Assembly (NCBI GenBank): GCA_964584125.1
Contig: CAZOYP010000002.1
Span: 9,928 to 73,927 of the forward strand
Reading direction: 5' to 3'
Length of the DNA: 64,000 nucleotides
DNA from: Nitromaritima sp964584125
GTDB taxonomy: Bacteria; Nitrospinota; Nitrospinia; Nitrospinales; VA-1
Below, one piece after another: positions 17,977 through 27,330 of the stretch; the first letter of the stretch is position 1, and the number at the start of each line of letters is the position of its first letter. Position numbers and translations under genes: made by a program. A model generated the notes under the pieces. It was not told the origin of the DNA and ran no database searches. It saw only the letters and a list, made by a program, of their open reading frames with translations.

Positions 17977-18818
17977 TTGGTCAAGGCATTAACAAAAAAA
18001 CGTTTCTCTGCTTTATTGCTTTCACACTCATTACAATTAGCGCAAGTATCAGGAAATTCACCTTTAAGATGTTGTTCTCGAAGAAGATCCATTTTTTCAT
18101 TTTCCCACAAATTTAAAATTGTATCATTTTGGATATTCCCAATTGTGAGACTTGCATTATAATCTACGCAACAGGGGATTACTCTTCCGTCCCATAGAAC
18201 AACCAGCTTCCCATAGTCTTTCCCAAAGGGTTCTGGACAAGCTTCATTGCGAGGACTAGTTATTAGTTTTGGCTGTAAACGAACATGATCTACAATTTTT
18301 TTCCAGTAGGTAATATAGTCCTCCGCATCCCCCTCTGTATCTTCCTCAACAGTAAACACAACACCCATTCGTAACTCTGGGCGTCTTGCCTCTTTTATTT
18401 GCTTAAGCTTATTAATATTTTGTTCAATTTTATCTAAATCTACTCCTCTAACACGCTTAAACGTCTCCGCTGAGCCGTCAATCGAAAATCGAATGATATC
18501 TAACTTACTATCAACAATTCGATTAATCATTTTAGCGGTAAGAAGGGTTCCGTTAGTATTCATTACAACATAATTGACCCCTTTATTTTTAGCATATTCA
18601 ATCATTTTAAAAATATCCTGATGCAAAAGGGGTTCTCCCCAGTTATGCATACACAAGTGTTCGAGGTCTGGGCTATCGTCAATTATTTTTTTAAATAAAT
18701 CGAAGTCCATGAATCCGCCATCACGAGTCATCCCTTCTGTTACAAAACAAAAAGTACAACGCAAGTTACAGGTATTTGTCGGCTCTATAATTAATGATGT
18801 TAATTTTTTTACTTCCAT
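17973..18818 (-). CDS. Radical SAM protein with SPASM domain
   Basis: The protein (281 residues from the ATG at 18818) starts with the radical-SAM cluster motif NTCNLRCTFC (C-x3-C-x2-C). It has HNWGEPLLHQDIFKMIEYAK as the GGEP-equivalent strand and FSIDGSAETFKRVRG further on. The C-terminal SPASM region carries cysteines in EACPEPFG, VIPCCVDYN and CANCNEC, consistent with auxiliary Fe-S binding. Such enzymes modify peptides, sugars or other small molecules. No precursor-peptide gene is seen nearby, and the glycosyltransferase gene overlaps its start (TGATG). I infer a role in sugar or lipid-glycan modification, but the substrate is unproven. Confidence 0.88.
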   Translation of the reverse strand: MEVKKLTSLIIEPTNTCNLRCTFCFVTEGMTRDGGFMDFDLFKKIIDDSPDLEHLCMHNWGEPLLHQDIFKMIEYAKNKGVNYVVMNTNGTLLTAKMINRIVDSKLDIIRFSIDGSAETFKRVRGVDLDKIEQNINKLKQIKEARRPELRMGVVFTVEEDTEGDAEDYITYWKKIVDHVRLQPKLITSPRNEACPEPFGKDYGKLVVLWDGRVIPCCVDYNASLTIGNIQNDTILNLWENEKMDLLREQHLKGEFPDTCANCNECESNKAEKRFFVNALTK

Positions 18819-19747
18819 CAATCGATTACCTTATGCACAATGTAGTCAGGTCGATTTTGTATTTGCAAATGAACTCGGCCAAGGTATTCCCCTAAAAAAC
18901 CAATAGACAATAATTGAACCCCTGCAAAAAAAGAAAATACCGCTGATAATACAACAAAGCCTTCAATTAAAATTCCAGCTACCAAGCGCTGATACAACAG
19001 AAACATCATTATCGCAAAGCCCATACCAGCACCCAATAACCCCAAATAAGTAACCAGGCGTAATGGAAAATTAGAATAACCCGTAATCAAATCCCAGGTT
19101 AAGCGAAGGAGTGGCAGGACTCCGTATTTTGTTTGGCCCACTTTTCTTAAATGATGATCAACTTCCACATGTACAGTGGGAACTGCCATCCAACTCATCA
19201 ATACTGCCATATAGCGGGATCGATCTTGACATTGATCAATTTTTTCAATAACGCTTCGACGCATTGCGCGAAAAGAACTCAAATTTAATTTAAAACGGTT
19301 TCCAAACAATGCCTGTGCTAAAGAATGGAGAACCTTCGACCCTAAAATCCTTAATACACTATCCCGACGTTTACGTGGAATAGTTACAACAAGGTCGACT
19401 TCATCAGTGAAAGCACCTAACAACCTCTTTATTTCTTCTGGTGGATTTTGCAAGTCTGAATCAATTTGAACAACAATATTGCCCCGGCTTTCTCGAAAAC
19501 CAGCCAGAACAGCAGCTTGCTGACCAAAGTTCCTAGTAAATTTTATAATGCGTATATTAGAATCTATTTTTTTCCATTTGCATATCAATTCGAATGAATT
19601 ATCCGTACTGCCATCATCCACAAACAGCAACTCGTACGATTTACCCCAACTTTCGGCCTCTTTCTTTAGACGGGGATAAAACTCATGTAATACCAGTTCC
19701 TCGTTAAAAACTGGAATAACTACTGAGACCTGTAATGAATCCATCAT
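18818..19747 (-). CDS. GT2 glycosyltransferase, polyprenyl-phosphate sugar (DPM1/GtrB/ArnC-like)
   Basis: The 309-residue protein has the GT-A opening VVIPVFNEELVLHEFYPRL, the nucleotide site LLFVDDGSTDNSFELI, a QIDSDLQNPPEEI metal-binding region, and LSSFRAMRRSVIEKI further on. Two C-terminal transmembrane hairpins (about residues 225-285) follow, as in GtrB/ArnC enzymes that load a sugar onto undecaprenyl phosphate. This predicts an inner-membrane enzyme that makes a lipid-linked sugar for transfer on the periplasmic face. A clear AAGGA ribosome site precedes the start. It overlaps the downstream radical-SAM gene. Confidence 0.92.
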   Translation of the reverse strand: MMDSLQVSVVIPVFNEELVLHEFYPRLKKEAESWGKSYELLFVDDGSTDNSFELICKWKKIDSNIRIIKFTRNFGQQAAVLAGFRESRGNIVVQIDSDLQNPPEEIKRLLGAFTDEVDLVVTIPRKRRDSVLRILGSKVLHSLAQALFGNRFKLNLSSFRAMRRSVIEKIDQCQDRSRYMAVLMSWMAVPTVHVEVDHHLRKVGQTKYGVLPLLRLTWDLITGYSNFPLRLVTYLGLLGAGMGFAIMMFLLYQRLVAGILIEGFVVLSAVFSFFAGVQLLSIGFLGEYLGRVHLQIQNRPDYIVHKVID

Positions 19748-19878
19748 AAATCCTTAATTTTAGCAAATTGCTTGGCACCGAATTCTCATCGGGAATTCTA
19801 ATTATTGACTAATGGTTTTGATTCTCTTCAGTCAATATATTGCGCTCAAAAAGTGAAGGTGCTTTTTCTAGAGCAGAC

Positions 19879-21303
19879 CTAATTTTGTGTCGGGGCGTTG
19901 GTTGGAGCAATTGCATTTCGCCACAACAATGCTAGTGGAGTATTTATCATGGATCGCATGATCCACTTTGGTTCGACTGCCCGGATTACATGTTTAAAGC
20001 GTTGCATGCTTAAATAAAATTTTCGATTTGCTTCCCGTTTTAGTTTGACCAGATCGTCTCCCTCCACCTCGCTTGCATTGCATGATGCAGCATCGAAAGT
20101 ATACTCAGAGAAATCCTCGAAGTTACTTTCTCTAGATTCGATAAAAGTCTGTCTTAAATCTGTTCCTGGATTTGGAATTACCAGTGAAAAATTAGCCGTT
20201 GTTAAACCCAGATCGCATGCAAAGTCTATTGTTTCTTTCATCTCGTCGCGAGTTTCAGATGGAAATCCTAACATGAAAAATCCATGGACACTCATTCGAG
20301 CACGTGTAAGTTTTTCAACAACGTCATATATTATATTTATATCTAAATCCTTTTTTATCATGTCTTGAATTCTTTGCGAGCCGGACTCTATTCCCAGTGC
20401 CATCCTATATACGCCTGCCCTTTGCATTTTATCAATCAACTCATCATCAAAAAAATCTGCACGTAATCCGTTGGGGAACGATATATGTATATTTAAATTT
20501 CTTTCGATTATGGCATCTAAAACTATTTTTGCTCTTTTCATATTAACGTTGAAAACATCGTCAACAATGTGAAACTCTCTAACACCATATTTATTGATCA
20601 GATATTCTATTTCGTCCACTACCGCTTTTGGCGAACGATATTGAATAGATTTGTCAAAAATATCATGACAATAGGTACACTTAAAAGGGCACCCCCTCGA
20701 AGTCACCAAGGGAAGAAATTTTTTGTTTCTAAAAACAGGGAAGAAGTCCATGGAGGATTGAAAATTAAAATACCGTCCTAGGTTAATTAAATCATACTCC
20801 TGATCAAATTTATCTAGATCACGAATTACCGGTCGATCCGATGTGCGAACATAAGATCCATTTTTTTTGTACGCGATACCCGAGACATTTTCAATATTTC
20901 CATCCTGTTCCAAAGCATCGATCAATTCTACAATAGTAAGATCACCTTCCCCGCTTACCATCAAATCGACATTCGGATCATTTAAAATAAATTGAGGTTC
21001 ATGTGAGCAGTGCGGGCCACCAAAAATAATTGTTACTTCTGGGTTTATCTCTTTCACCTTAGCGGCATCAATAAACCCATATTTACACTCAATGGTCATA
21101 ACACCTATTCCGACCACTTGCGGCTTAAATGACTTCATAACAGAATCTAACTCTTCATCGGAAGAGTTAGAAATCCTGAGGTCAAGAATTTTAACTTGAT
21201 GCCCAGCTCTTTTTAACACAGAACCTATCGCCAATAACCCTAGAGGCAAAACACGGGCCATAGATTTTTTTTCTGCTGCTGGTCTCAATAATAAAACTTT
21301 CAT
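19879..21303 (-). CDS. Cobalamin-binding-domain radical SAM enzyme
   Basis: The 474-residue protein combines an N-terminal B12-binding Rossmann domain with a radical-SAM barrel. The B12 part is about residues 1-140, with LLLRPAAEKKSMARVLPLGL, IFGGPHCSHEP and VDLMVSGEGDLTIVELID. The cluster site is VTSRGCPFKCTYCHDIF at about residue 195-210. Later family segments are VREFHIVDDVFNVN, IHISFPNGLRADFFDDELI and RMALGIESGSQRIQDMIKK. Such enzymes often perform methylations or rearrangements on unactivated carbons, including lipids, bacteriochlorophyll and antibiotics. Here it sits between a GT2 enzyme and another radical-SAM protein in one operon, so a lipid or sugar substrate is likely but undetermined. 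Confidence 0.9.
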   Translation of the reverse strand: MKVLLLRPAAEKKSMARVLPLGLLAIGSVLKRAGHQVKILDLRISNSSDEELDSVMKSFKPQVVGIGVMTIECKYGFIDAAKVKEINPEVTIIFGGPHCSHEPQFILNDPNVDLMVSGEGDLTIVELIDALEQDGNIENVSGIAYKKNGSYVRTSDRPVIRDLDKFDQEYDLINLGRYFNFQSSMDFFPVFRNKKFLPLVTSRGCPFKCTYCHDIFDKSIQYRSPKAVVDEIEYLINKYGVREFHIVDDVFNVNMKRAKIVLDAIIERNLNIHISFPNGLRADFFDDELIDKMQRAGVYRMALGIESGSQRIQDMIKKDLDINIIYDVVEKLTRARMSVHGFFMLGFPSETRDEMKETIDFACDLGLTTANFSLVIPNPGTDLRQTFIESRESNFEDFSEYTFDAASCNASEVEGDDLVKLKREANRKFYLSMQRFKHVIRAVEPKWIMRSMINTPLALLWRNAIAPTNAPTQN

Positions 21304-21315
21304 AACACCTAATCC

Positions 21316-22434
21316 TTATTTTTCTGATCCAATGTATTCAGACTGACAACAACCAAGACAACCAGGAAATATTTTTTCATTTTTAACTCGTTCACGAAAC
21401 TCGCGAGACCTCTCTCCATCCCAAGGAGAATCATCACTCTCATTATCAAAACTTCCTAGCCTATAGTGAGGGCAACTAAAAACATCACCATAGGCAGAAA
21501 AAGCCATCTTGGTCCATGGAATATAGCAACGGTAATTCTTATAAGAGCTTTGATTCGAATAGTACCGAACAATTTCATCCGTTGTTATATAGTTCGGCGA
21601 AAAACGTAGTTGAGATGAATATATTTTCTCTCTTGTTAGCAATAAATCGAGTTGGCCTTTTAGTATTTTTGGGTTTATCTCTTCGATTAGTGGTGGTTTT
21701 TTTAATAAGTGATTATCCTGATCATAATCTTTTGCATGCCAATAGGTTGCAGGATTTTGTAAAACAAAATTACAGACATCAACTCCTAGTTTCTCAGCGT
21801 AGTCATAAAGGGGTGCTAAATCCATTACATTGCCTGAACTAATCACACAAGTCAGGTGTATTAAAGGGTATTTCCCACCTAGTTTTTTTCGTTGAGCTAC
21901 AAGACGCTCTAAACCAGCTCGTGTTTTTTTATATGAACCAGGCACCACCGTGACCTTATCGTGAAATTCTTCACGGCCTTCCAGCGATACCCCCATATAT
22001 AACAATCCCGAACAAAATAAAGAACGTGTGCGAAGATCTATTAATTGTTTCACCACATTTTCTGATAAAGACACCCCATTTGTAATAATGTGAACCTTGT
22101 GATTCTTGGTTGCGTATTCCAATATTTCCATGAAATCCGCCTTCATGAACGCCTCTCCACCGGTAAAGGTTATCAACGTAGATCGGGAAAGTGATCTAAT
22201 AGCATGTTTAATCTGCTGGGTTGACAGTTCTTTTTTGTAAGTCTTATTATTTTCCGTATCTTCTATAATTTCTAGAAAGTGGCACATATCACAACGCAGA
22301 TTACAACGATAAGTCACTTCAAAAAAAACATGCGCTGGAGGAAATGCTCGACCAGGATCAAGGTAATAGGGCAGGAAGGAATACAATCTAGGTAAAACCT
22401 TCTGTAGACTTTTTAGTGTGAACAAATTTGTCAT
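21316..22434 (-). CDS. Radical SAM protein with SPASM-like C-terminus
   Basis: The 372-residue protein has the radical-SAM motif FFEVTYRCNLRCDMCHFLEI at about residue 35-55, with C-x3-C-x2-C. It contains LITFTGGEAFMKADFMEIL (the GGE motif) and an LLYMGVSLEGREEFHD strand. C-terminal cysteines lie in RCYIPW, VFSCPHYR and FPGCLGCCQSE, typical of a SPASM or twitch auxiliary-cluster domain. It is spaced only 12 bases before the B12 radical-SAM gene and 4 bases after WbqC. This is the third radical-SAM gene of the operon; its substrate cannot be deduced. Confidence 0.88.
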   Translation of the reverse strand: MTNLFTLKSLQKVLPRLYSFLPYYLDPGRAFPPAHVFFEVTYRCNLRCDMCHFLEIIEDTENNKTYKKELSTQQIKHAIRSLSRSTLITFTGGEAFMKADFMEILEYATKNHKVHIITNGVSLSENVVKQLIDLRTRSLFCSGLLYMGVSLEGREEFHDKVTVVPGSYKKTRAGLERLVAQRKKLGGKYPLIHLTCVISSGNVMDLAPLYDYAEKLGVDVCNFVLQNPATYWHAKDYDQDNHLLKKPPLIEEINPKILKGQLDLLLTREKIYSSQLRFSPNYITTDEIVRYYSNQSSYKNYRCYIPWTKMAFSAYGDVFSCPHYRLGSFDNESDDSPWDGERSREFRERVKNEKIFPGCLGCCQSEYIGSEK

Positions 22435-22438
22435 TATA

Positions 22439-23146
22439 TTAATTGGTATTCCAATTCAATAAAACGTCAAGACTCTTATCTCCAGCATTAAATAAAAGAT
22501 CAACCAATGACAAGTTTGGTATAAATCCAGAGTATTGTTGTGCATATATTGGATGATCATATTTTTGATATTCCAACTCAACTCCCTTTTTAGAAAAATT
22601 TTTCTCCGATAGATAATCTTGGGCAAGACCGCCTGTAAGATAATGAGTTGCGTCCATCTTTTTACAAAGGTTTAAAATTCTGTCAGCTTTTGTTCCGTCC
22701 ACCGAAAAGTCAGACGACCTAAAAGTCTGAGTAGTTATATTAAGAGCTCCCTTAAAATACTCCGTCGTCTCGTAACATAAATCTAGCAAAAAGTCCCATC
22801 GCTTTTGATAAATAGAATCAAAATACGGGTAATAATTTTCAAAAAATGGGGCGTTCGAATAATTAAATCTGATTGCGGAACAATGTTTTTTATTCCAATT
22901 GGTAGAGTTATCGATACGCGTTTCCTTAAGTAACTGAGCGTAGAGATTTTTTTGCTTAACAGGAACCGTCAACCAAGCCCAACCTTCATTAGTTCGTATC
23001 TTATTACGATTTCTCCAGTCACGCCTCGTATATTGAACATCATCGAGAAATACAAATTGATCCGCTCTAGCCATCAGCTCAAAATAACCAATCCACGGCA
23101 AGTAAGATGGCTGTAATATAACAATACGATTTTCAGGATGAGCCAC
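22439..23146 (-). CDS. WbqC-like family protein
   Basis: The protein shows the hallmark WbqC start IVILQPSYLPWIGYFELMAR, followed by DQFVFLDDVQYTRRDWRNRN and WLTVPV, with a terminal NLSLVDLLFNAG. WbqC-type proteins are associated with O-antigen and other glycan clusters, but their chemistry is not settled. I choose GTG at 23146 because an AGGTGAG ribosome site lies just before it and it begins right after the stop of the upstream dehydratase. The longer reading from GTG at 23206 overlaps that gene by 46 bases and adds no conserved sequence. Confidence 0.85.
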   Translation of the reverse strand: MAHPENRIVILQPSYLPWIGYFELMARADQFVFLDDVQYTRRDWRNRNKIRTNEGWAWLTVPVKQKNLYAQLLKETRIDNSTNWNKKHCSAIRFNYSNAPFFENYYPYFDSIYQKRWDFLLDLCYETTEYFKGALNITTQTFRSSDFSVDGTKADRILNLCKKMDATHYLTGGLAQDYLSEKNFSKKGVELEYQKYDHPIYAQQYSGFIPNLSLVDLLFNAGDKSLDVLLNWNTN

Positions 23147-23160
23147 AGACTCACCTTTGC

Positions 23161-24171
23161 TTATTTCTGTCCCCAGAGCTCTTTCATCCACAAAAATTTT
23201 TCCCACCAGTTTTTGTTATTTTGATAAAATTCAACCGTCTGTTGGAGTCCGTTATCTAAGTCAGTTTTTGCAGTCCATCCTAGTAAACGACTCGCTTTTT
23301 CAGTTGATGATATATGCCGAGAGACCTGACCTGGTCTATCTTTTACGTACTCGATTAAATTCTGAGGTTTATTGACAAGCCCCAATATCTTCTGCGCTAT
23401 ACTAAGGATATCCGTATCTATCCCTGTGCCCAAGTTTATTGCTTCACCAACCACCTTATCAGAGTCAGCGTGCATGATTAGGTCTAAAGCTTCGCAAGTA
23501 TCCTCCACAAACATCCAATCACGCGAGCTCTTGCCACCTCCGTGAACTGTTAAAGGTTGATCATTAAGTGCGCTGGTAATAAAATTAGGAATCGCTTTTT
23601 CTAAATGCTGAAAAGGACCATAGTTATTAAACGGCCTTACAATAACTGCGGGAAGTCCATAAGTATGCACATAGGAGTAAACCAATCGATCCGCTCCAGC
23701 CTTTGCCGCTGCATAGGGACTCATAGGGTTTAAAGGATGATCCTCAGTCATCGGAGCTTTTAAAGCCGTCCCATAAACTTCAGAAGATGAAATATGGATA
23801 AAGCGTTCTACCGGATGGTTAATTATTGCATTTGCTAGTACCTGAGTGCCAATGACGTCCGTTTCAAAAAATAATGAATTATCATAGATAGAACGAGTTA
23901 CGTGTGACTCAGCCGCAAAGTGAACCACTATATCACTATCTGAAACTAGCTGATTGACAATATCAGGTTGTGTCACATTACTGTGGTAAAACTGAAAGTG
24001 TCCGTTTGTTTTTAAATTATTGGAAATATTTTCAAGATTGCCGGCATAAGTGAGGGCATCAAGAAGCTGGATATTATAATTTGGATACTTCTTATGAATA
24101 TAGTTAATAAAATTACTTCCTATGAATCCGGCTCCACCTGTAATAAGAAGATTCTTTTTATGAGAAGTCAT
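23161..24171 (-). CDS. NDP-sugar 4,6-dehydratase/epimerase (RmlB-like SDR)
   Basis: An extended short-chain dehydrogenase of 336 residues. The NAD site is LLITGGAGFIGSNFINYI, then IVVHFAAESHV, the catalytic YAAAKAGADRLVYSY (Y-x3-K) and VRPFNNYGPFQHLEKAIPNF. The overall pattern resembles dTDP-glucose 4,6-dehydratases and related UDP-sugar dehydratases. It would create the keto-sugar nucleotide for the rest of the operon. The ATG at 24171 is preferred over an in-frame TTG at 24198. It is the first gene of the seven-gene operon, with 463 bases of non-coding DNA upstream. Confidence 0.88.
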   Translation of the reverse strand: MTSHKKNLLITGGAGFIGSNFINYIHKKYPNYNIQLLDALTYAGNLENISNNLKTNGHFQFYHSNVTQPDIVNQLVSDSDIVVHFAAESHVTRSIYDNSLFFETDVIGTQVLANAIINHPVERFIHISSSEVYGTALKAPMTEDHPLNPMSPYAAAKAGADRLVYSYVHTYGLPAVIVRPFNNYGPFQHLEKAIPNFITSALNDQPLTVHGGGKSSRDWMFVEDTCEALDLIMHADSDKVVGEAINLGTGIDTDILSIAQKILGLVNKPQNLIEYVKDRPGQVSRHISSTEKASRLLGWTAKTDLDNGLQQTVEFYQNNKNWWEKFLWMKELWGQK

Positions 24172-24634
24172 TTTTTTGGAGAGAACCAGCAAAGTCAAAT
24201 AATTACTTATCCTAAAGCACCCGCTGATTTTACATTAAAATTGTTTGAGTTACGACAAACGCCTTGATATTACTTTTCGGATAAAAATACCTTTTCCTTT
24301 AGAGCCTATAAGACCTTTAAATCGTTTTAAAATGGTTGCTTAGCCAAAAAAACCGTTTTGTCTAAAAAAAACATAATATGTTTTTGATGAAGATAACTCA
24401 TTTAAATTTAACAACTTATTTAAAAATAGGCCTAATTCATAATAAAATTATGATTAGAGCAACTCATTATCCCCAGAGATCAGATCTTCTTACCGTTCTG
24501 AAGACAAAAACCAAAAAAATATCTTTGGATAACTTGTTAAGCTTTAAAAAAAATTAGATCGTGATTTTCAAGACACGAAGTATGGGGCCTTTTTGCGTAA
24601 CTCACTCAAAATATCGCACCGATTTGTGGCTTAT
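24172..24634. other. Long intergenic region between the glycan operon and elbB
   Basis: This 463-base AT-rich region separates two minus-strand transcription units. It should carry the end of the elbB transcript and the promoter of the glycan operon. I find no ORF of interest, no RNA gene and no strong terminator or good -35/-10 pair. Confidence 0.4.
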
Positions 24635-25300
24635 TTAAATCATCGCTACTAATTCTCGAACTGTCTCCTCTATACCTTCTGCCACCTCTGAGATACTTTT
24701 ACCAAGCATGTAAGCAGGAGAGGTGATAATTTTGTTCTCCTTATCTATAACAATTTTCTGAACTTCGCAATCTTGATGCTTGCTGCCCAAATTTTCTATT
24801 TTCTGACTCCAGTCTTTGTCATTACCGATTGTCAGAGTTGGAGATGCTGATTCCTTTTCAAAAATTTTAGCGTACATGGCCGGTGCAATACATACCGCTG
24901 CCTGTGGTTTTTGTTTGTTTTGAAATTCTTTAACAAGACGACTAACTTCTGGATGCACTTCCGCATCCTCGCCCTTAACTGCCATAGTGCACAAGTTCTT
25001 TGCAGCACCAAACCCTCCAGGAAAAATCAAAGCATCGATATCGTCTGCCTTTATATCACTAATATCTTTGATGTCTCCACGGGCAATACGAGCTGCCTCA
25101 ACCAAAACATTCCTTTTTTCTCCTCCAACCTCATCTCCGGTAAGATGGTTTACAACGTGCATTTGATCAACGTTTGGAGCCATACACACCGCTTCTGCTC
25201 CAGCACGATCAATGGCAAGAAGGGTTATGACAGATTCATGAATTTCTGCTCCGTCGTAAACCCCACAACCAGAAAGAACAACTCCAATTTTCTTTTTCAT
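24635..25300 (-). CDS. elbB: ElbB-type glyoxalase III-like isoprenoid-pathway protein (DJ-1/PfpI superfamily)
   Basis: The 221-residue protein matches ElbB along its length. It opens KKKIGVVLSGCGVYDGAEIHE, has MHVVNHLTGDEVGGEKRNVL, and the nucleophile-elbow regions ALIFPGGFGAAKNLC and AAVCIAPAMYAKIF. The family belongs to the DJ-1/PfpI class I glutamine-amidotransferase-like fold. E. coli ElbB has glyoxalase III activity and was linked to isoprenoid synthesis. A strong AGGAG ribosome site lies 7 bases before the ATG. It may be co-transcribed with nadE, which ends 73 bases upstream. Confidence 0.92.
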   Translation of the reverse strand: MKKKIGVVLSGCGVYDGAEIHESVITLLAIDRAGAEAVCMAPNVDQMHVVNHLTGDEVGGEKRNVLVEAARIARGDIKDISDIKADDIDALIFPGGFGAAKNLCTMAVKGEDAEVHPEVSRLVKEFQNKQKPQAAVCIAPAMYAKIFEKESASPTLTIGNDKDWSQKIENLGSKHQDCEVQKIVIDKENKIITSPAYMLGKSISEVAEGIEETVRELVAMI

Positions 25301-25373
25301 ATTTATCTCCTAATTATATTTAGGCTAAAAAATAATGATATTTTCTAAAAACTTACATCAAAAAAATATCGAT

Positions 25374-27185
25374 TTATGGTTCATAACAATTGGTAATCGG
25401 TAATCGACGATCTTTCCCAAACGCTTTAGGTGTAATTTTTATTCCTGGGGGACCTTGTCTGCGTTTGTATTCGCTCTTGTCTACCAACTTAACTATTTTT
25501 TTAATTTCTTTGATCGGAAGACCGGTTCCCTTAAGCTTTTCTATTCCTTTATCTTCCTCTATGTACCGGGCTAAAACTTTATCTAAAACTGAATAGGGTG
25601 GGAGAGAATCTGTATCCTTCTGCCCGGACCGTAATTCTGCTGAAGGCTCTTTCATAATAATATTTTCTGGAATTAGCAAATGGTCCTCATTTTTATTAAT
25701 CCATTCCGATAATCGATAAACCCATTTTTTTGGGACATCCTTAATAACGGCAAACCCCCCTGCCATATCACCGTATAAAGTACAATAACCAACACTAAAT
25801 TCACTTTTGTTCCCAGTAGTCAATACCAGCCAGCCCATTTTGTTCGAAAGAGCCATCATTAAGTTACCTCGAATTCTAGCCTGCAGATTTTCTTCGGTAG
25901 TATCCAACGGTAAGTTCTTAAATACTTTGGAAAGAATTTTTTCGTAGGCTAGCATAGCTTCTTCTATAGGGAGTGAAATGACACGCATTCCCAAGTTTTT
26001 TGCTAAAGCCTCCGAATCATCTATACTTCCTTGTGAAGAATACTTAGAAGGCATAGTAATACCCACTACATTTTCTGAACCGATTGCCTTGACCGCTATT
26101 GCGGCTGTAAGAGCTGAGTCAATTCCACCACTTAACCCAATAGTTGCCTTATTAAAACCATTTTTTTTCAAATAATCGTGAGTTCCAAGAACCAAGGCCT
26201 TGAAAACTTCTTCTATAGACTCCATCCTACGAACCCGACGCTTTGAAATAGTTGGCTTACTCACATGGTTTAAAACCGTCGGGACATAATATGTTCTAAT
26301 TGATGAATTTATCGATTTTTTTAAATTTTGTTTTGCATTCTTCGGATGAATTTTTAAATCTGCATAAATCATTTCCTCTTCAAATGCATTACCTTTCGCT
26401 AAAAAAATTCCATCCGGGGAGGCCACAAGGCTATGCCCATCAAAAACCAACTCATCCTGACCACCTATCAAATTGGCATACACTATGTGCGCCTTGTATT
26501 GGCGAGCTCGCTGGCGGATCATGTTTTCGCGTGCCTTACCCTTGCCTTTAAAATAAGGAGACGATGAAATATTAAGAAGAACATCTGCTCGTCCTTTTTC
26601 GCAAATTTTTTGACCTGGCCCACTCATCTCCCAGATATCTTCGCATATAGTTAAGCCTATCTTTATCCCATTCATCACAAAGCAGGTTGGCTCATCACCT
26701 TCCACAAAATATCTTTTTTCATCAAAAACTCCATAGTTTGGGAGAATCATTTTTCTATAATTTCCAAACACTTTTCCTTTATGTAGCAATGCAGCGGAGT
26801 TATATAGACTTTTTTTAACCTTTTCAACATAGCCAACAACAGCGACAATTCCTTTAACACCTAACGCTAAATGGTTTAAGGTTTTTTTATTTTTTGCAAT
26901 AAAATCATCTTTAAGAAGTAGGTCTTCTGGTGGATACCCTGTCAAAGTAAGCTCTGGGAATAAAACTAAATCGGCTCCATATTTATGGGCCTCCTTGAGG
27001 CTATTTTCAACACGATTTGCGTTATACTCAAAATCCCCCACAACCGAATTCATCTGAGAAATGGCTACACGCAGATTCACTTGAGAAGAAATTTGAGAAT
27101 CTACAGCCTTTGTCTTTCCTTGGGTTTTCTTAATAACCCTTTGTATTGAGAGCGATTTTCTTTTTATTTTTCTTTCCCTCCCCAT
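25374..27185 (-). CDS. nadE: Glutamine-dependent NAD+ synthetase
   Basis: A two-domain enzyme of 603 residues. The N-terminal nitrilase-type glutaminase domain has LVLFPELTLTGYPPEDLL (Glu), KMILPNYGVFDEKRYF (Lys) and GLTICEDIWE (Cys). The C-terminal NAD synthetase domain has the P-loop ATIGLSGGIDSALTAAIAV. It makes NAD from deamido-NAD with glutamine nitrogen. A basic extension of about 35 residues (GRERKIKRKSLSIQRVIKK) precedes the usual family start near LRVAISQMN. A GGAGG ribosome site just before the ATG at 27185 supports the long form. An in-frame GTG at 27080 would give the standard length but has no ribosome site. Confidence 0.95.
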   Translation of the reverse strand: MGRERKIKRKSLSIQRVIKKTQGKTKAVDSQISSQVNLRVAISQMNSVVGDFEYNANRVENSLKEAHKYGADLVLFPELTLTGYPPEDLLLKDDFIAKNKKTLNHLALGVKGIVAVVGYVEKVKKSLYNSAALLHKGKVFGNYRKMILPNYGVFDEKRYFVEGDEPTCFVMNGIKIGLTICEDIWEMSGPGQKICEKGRADVLLNISSSPYFKGKGKARENMIRQRARQYKAHIVYANLIGGQDELVFDGHSLVASPDGIFLAKGNAFEEEMIYADLKIHPKNAKQNLKKSINSSIRTYYVPTVLNHVSKPTISKRRVRRMESIEEVFKALVLGTHDYLKKNGFNKATIGLSGGIDSALTAAIAVKAIGSENVVGITMPSKYSSQGSIDDSEALAKNLGMRVISLPIEEAMLAYEKILSKVFKNLPLDTTEENLQARIRGNLMMALSNKMGWLVLTTGNKSEFSVGYCTLYGDMAGGFAVIKDVPKKWVYRLSEWINKNEDHLLIPENIIMKEPSAELRSGQKDTDSLPPYSVLDKVLARYIEEDKGIEKLKGTGLPIKEIKKIVKLVDKSEYKRRQGPPGIKITPKAFGKDRRLPITNCYEP

Positions 27186-27330
27186 GCGCCTCCAATTTTC
27201 AACAAAAATAAAGATTTTTTTGCTATAAAAAATATTATATTATTTAAGTCTCTTAAAACATTTAAATAGATTATACTACAATCACACTTATTCATTTTTC
27301 AGAAATATCCACCCTTAAACTAATGGTCTT

